This document shows, in pieces, positions 11,862 to 14,383 of a stretch of DNA of 14,383 bases. A program made the translations under genes and the position numbers. The DNA lies in assembly GCA_964412395.1 (NCBI GenBank), contig CAYPOY010000113.1, forward strand, positions 1 through 14,383, given 5' to 3'. This DNA is from CAYPOY01 sp964412395 (GTDB lineage Bacteria; Chloroflexota; Anaerolineae; B4-G1). The notes beneath the pieces were generated by a model that was not told the origin of the DNA, did not search any database, and saw only the letters and a list, made by a program, of their open reading frames with translations. The stretch's first letter is position 1; the number at the start of each line of letters is the position of its first letter.

Positions 11862-14383
11862 ATGCCCCGAACCTACGTAGCCCTCGACCTGGAGACCACA
11901 GGTCTCGATGCCGACCGTGACGCCATCATCGAGGTCGGCGCAGTCAAGTTCCGTGACGATGAGGTGCTGGACACCTTCTCCACCTTCGTCAACCCTGGCC
12001 GCCCCATCCCTTTCCAAATCACCGAACTGACGGGTATCCGCGACGACGACGTGGCCAATGCACCTGGCCTGCACGACGTGCTGTCCCGGTTGACCCGCTT
12101 CGTCGGCCAGTGGCCCATCGTCGGCCACAGTGTCGGGTTCGACCTGAACTTTCTGCGCCGTCACTCCCGGCTGCTTGATAACAAACTGCTCGACACGTTC
12201 GAGTTGGCCAGCGTGCTCCTCCCGCACGCCGAGCGGTACAGCCTGAGCGCACTGGCGACTATGCTGGGGGTCGAACTGGAGCAGGCGCACCGGGCGCTGG
12301 ATGATGCCCAGGCCAGTCATCGCCTTTTCCGCGTCCTCCTTCGCCGGGCCGCTGCCTTGCCGCCCCGCGTGCTGAAGGAGATCGTGGGTCACGGCGAACG
12401 GGCCAGATGGCCCGCCGCTGGCTTCTTCCGCGACGCACTGGAGGAGGCCGCACACCACCCGCCCGATCGTCGCGTCCAGCCCAGGCCGAGTACCGAACCG
12501 GGAGGACCGCTGTTCGCAGCGGCGGAGAAAGTCCGTCCATTGCAACCGGCCGCCGAGCGGATGGTGCTGGATGTGGAGGGGCTGGCGGCGCTCCTGGAGG
12601 AAGGCGGGGCCTTCGAGGCTCATTTCCCCAACTACGAGTACCGTCCCCAACAGGTGGCGATGCTGCGCGGCCTGGCCCAGGCGCTCAACCGGGGCGAACA
12701 CCTGCTGGTCGAGGCCCCCACCGGCGTCGGAAAGTCGCTGGCTTACCTCATCCCCGCCGTCCATTGGGCGGTGCAGAACGGCGAACGGGTGGTCATCTCC
12801 ACCAACACCATCAACCTGCAGGAGCAACTGCACCACAAAGACCTGCCTGACCTGGCCCGCGTTCTGCCGTTCGAGTTTCGCGCCGCTGTGCTCAAGGGCC
12901 GCTCCCACTACCTCTGCATGGCTCGCCTGCAAGCTCTGCGCCGCCGGGGGCCGAACTCGCCCGATGAGGCCCGGGTGCTGGCGAAAATTCTCGTATGGCT
13001 GCCCGAGACAGCGGACGGCGACGGCGATGAGCTCTTCCTGCCCAACCCGGTCGAGCGGGCCATCTGGGGGCAACTTTCCGCCGAGCATGAGGGCTGCGAC
13101 CCGAATCGCTGTCACCACTTTCATAAGGGCACCTGTTACTTCTACCGCGCTCGTCGCGCCGCCGAAGCGGCTCACCTCGTCATCGTCAACCACGCGCTGC
13201 TGCTAGCTGACGTTGCGGTGCAGAACCGTGCCTTGCCCGACTACAAATACCTCATCGTGGACGAGGCCCACCACCTGGAGGCAGCCACCACCAACGGGCT
13301 CAGCTTCGAGACCGACCGCGCCAGTATGCGCCGGCTGTTAAGCGAGGTCGGGCAAGTGGGCCAGTCCGGCCGGGTGACCGGGCTGCTGGCCGAGGTGGTC
13401 AGGCGTTGCCAGAAAGCCCGCTTGCCCCGCGACATCATGGAGCAAGTAGAACTCTTCGTCGGTAAGGTCGGGCTGGCGACCGGCCGGGCTGTGCGCCAGT
13501 TGGACGTCTTCTTCGACTGCATAGAGGAGTTCGTGGAGGAGCAACGGGAGGGAAAGCACAGCCAGTACACCTTCCGTCCGCGCATCACCTCAGGGCTGCG
13601 CGTCCAGCCAGCCTGGGAGGGGGTCGAGATCGCGTGGGATGACACCGGCACGCCGCTGGCAGCCGCCGTGAAAGGGTTGGAGCGGCTGGCTGGTGGCCTG
13701 GACGGCCTGTCTGCCTTCGACATCCCCGACGCCGACGACTTGCAGGCGCAGATACTGGGAGTGGCACGGCGACTGGGAGAGGCCCTGGGTCAGATAAGCC
13801 AGATGATCACACAACCTTCGCCGTCCCTCATCTATTGGCTGGAATCGGACTCCAGTAGCAATCGTCTGAGCCTACACGCCGCTCCCCTGCACGTCGGGCC
13901 GTTGGTGGAGCAGCATCTCTTCCACCAGAAAGAGTCGGTGGTGCTGACCTCGGCCACGCTGCGCACGGGCGACACCTTCGACTTCCTGCGCGAGCGGCTG
14001 AACGCCTGGGAGGCCGACGAACTGGCAGTCGGTTCCCCCTTCGACTACAAGAACTCGACGCTGGTCTACCTGGTGAACGACATCCCCGAGCCCGGGCAGC
14101 CGGGCTACCAGCGGGCGGTGGAGCAGGGAATGGCGGCGCTCTTCCATGCGACCCAGGGACGGGCGCTGGCACTCTTCACCTCTTACAGCCAACTGCGGGC
14201 CACGCTGCGGGCCATCCGGGCACCACTGGCCCAGGCCAGCATCACCGTCCAGGCTCAGGGGCAGGGTGTCTCGCGGGCACAACTCCTGGAGAACTTCCGC
14301 ACAGGCCAGCGTCAGGTGCTGCTGGGCACGCGCAGTTTCTGGGAGGGGGTGGACGTGCCGGGCGAACCGCTCAGTTGCCTGGC
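11862..14383 (+). CDS. dinG: DinG-type exonuclease/ATP-dependent helicase (partial, C-terminus beyond right edge)
   Basis: 840 residues are visible and the frame is open at the right edge; about 80-100 are probably missing. Residues 1-165 are a DEDDh 3'-5' exonuclease: D9 and E11 in DLETTGL, D94 in VGHSVGFDLNFL, H143 and D148 in HRALDD. The rest is a superfamily 2 XPD/DinG helicase: a YRPQQ Q-motif, Walker A EAPTGVGKS (284-292), DEAH (467-470), VVLTSATL, and GTRSFWEGVDVPG. Four cysteines (C352, C412, C417, C425) between Walker A and DEAH fit the [4Fe-4S] cluster of XPD-like helicases. The role is probably repair or removal of unusual DNA or RNA:DNA structures. The ATG at 11862 has GAGGAT about 3-5 nt upstream. 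Confidence 0.93.
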   Translation, partial: MPRTYVALDLETTGLDADRDAIIEVGAVKFRDDEVLDTFSTFVNPGRPIPFQITELTGIRDDDVANAPGLHDVLSRLTRFVGQWPIVGHSVGFDLNFLRRHSRLLDNKLLDTFELASVLLPHAERYSLSALATMLGVELEQAHRALDDAQASHRLFRVLLRRAAALPPRVLKEIVGHGERARWPAAGFFRDALEEAAHHPPDRRVQPRPSTEPGGPLFAAAEKVRPLQPAAERMVLDVEGLAALLEEGGAFEAHFPNYEYRPQQVAMLRGLAQALNRGEHLLVEAPTGVGKSLAYLIPAVHWAVQNGERVVISTNTINLQEQLHHKDLPDLARVLPFEFRAAVLKGRSHYLCMARLQALRRRGPNSPDEARVLAKILVWLPETADGDGDELFLPNPVERAIWGQLSAEHEGCDPNRCHHFHKGTCYFYRARRAAEAAHLVIVNHALLLADVAVQNRALPDYKYLIVDEAHHLEAATTNGLSFETDRASMRRLLSEVGQVGQSGRVTGLLAEVVRRCQKARLPRDIMEQVELFVGKVGLATGRAVRQLDVFFDCIEEFVEEQREGKHSQYTFRPRITSGLRVQPAWEGVEIAWDDTGTPLAAAVKGLERLAGGLDGLSAFDIPDADDLQAQILGVARRLGEALGQISQMITQPSPSLIYWLESDSSSNRLSLHAAPLHVGPLVEQHLFHQKESVVLTSATLRTGDTFDFLRERLNAWEADELAVGSPFDYKNSTLVYLVNDIPEPGQPGYQRAVEQGMAALFHATQGRALALFTSYSQLRATLRAIRAPLAQASITVQAQGQGVSRAQLLENFRTGQRQVLLGTRSFWEGVDVPGEPLSCL

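Noticed and set aside
11682..13193. 503-codon minus-strand frame opposite dinG
   Set aside because: It is the antisense shadow of a well-supported helicase gene in GC-rich DNA, and it overlaps both promoters.

Overview
The window looks like a piece of a high-GC bacterial chromosome, most likely from the Chloroflexota (Anaerolineae or Caldilineae type). The reasons are a secreted LysM protein with long Pro/Thr linkers, an mreB standing alone, a DinG with an N-terminal exonuclease, and many intergenic repeats. This assignment is by gene style only. No rRNA, tRNA or CRISPR array was seen.

Layout. 1-1003 (minus): a secreted protein with a LysM domain, running off the left edge. 1004-1314: intergenic, with short repeated motifs. 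1315-3624 (plus): a GT4 glycosyltransferase and a 6-phosphofructokinase, 33 nt apart and probably one transcript. 3625-4831: a 1.2-kb stretch without an intact gene. It holds a three-unit 67-bp tandem repeat, a pair of mirror-image hairpins, a near-consensus sigma70 promoter, a structured leader, and a 116-codon chimera joining the start of an ABC ATPase to the end of an ABC permease. 4832-8128 (plus): a large YgfK-type iron-sulfur flavoprotein. 8253-9092 (plus): a fused MNT nucleotidyltransferase and HEPN protein. 9103-9494: a truncated GNAT gene running into a frameshifted remnant of another gene. 9491-10495 (minus): mreB. 10587-10682: a 15-bp perfect inverted repeat. 10747-11682 (minus): an NmrA/NDUFA9-like atypical SDR. 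11862-14383 (plus): a DinG-type exonuclease-helicase, running off the right edge and divergent from the SDR gene.

The genes do not form one pathway. Glycosyltransferase plus phosphofructokinase is the only convincing co-transcribed pair. YgfK is associated in other bacteria with purine/urate catabolism and molybdenum hydroxylases, but none of those partners is here. The region from 3.6 to 4.8 kb and the region from 9.1 to 9.5 kb both look like scars of deletion and decay. I see no convincing new multi-gene system. The best leads are the MNT-HEPN fusion with a possible internal start, the chimeric ABC remnant behind a strong promoter, and the repeat families.
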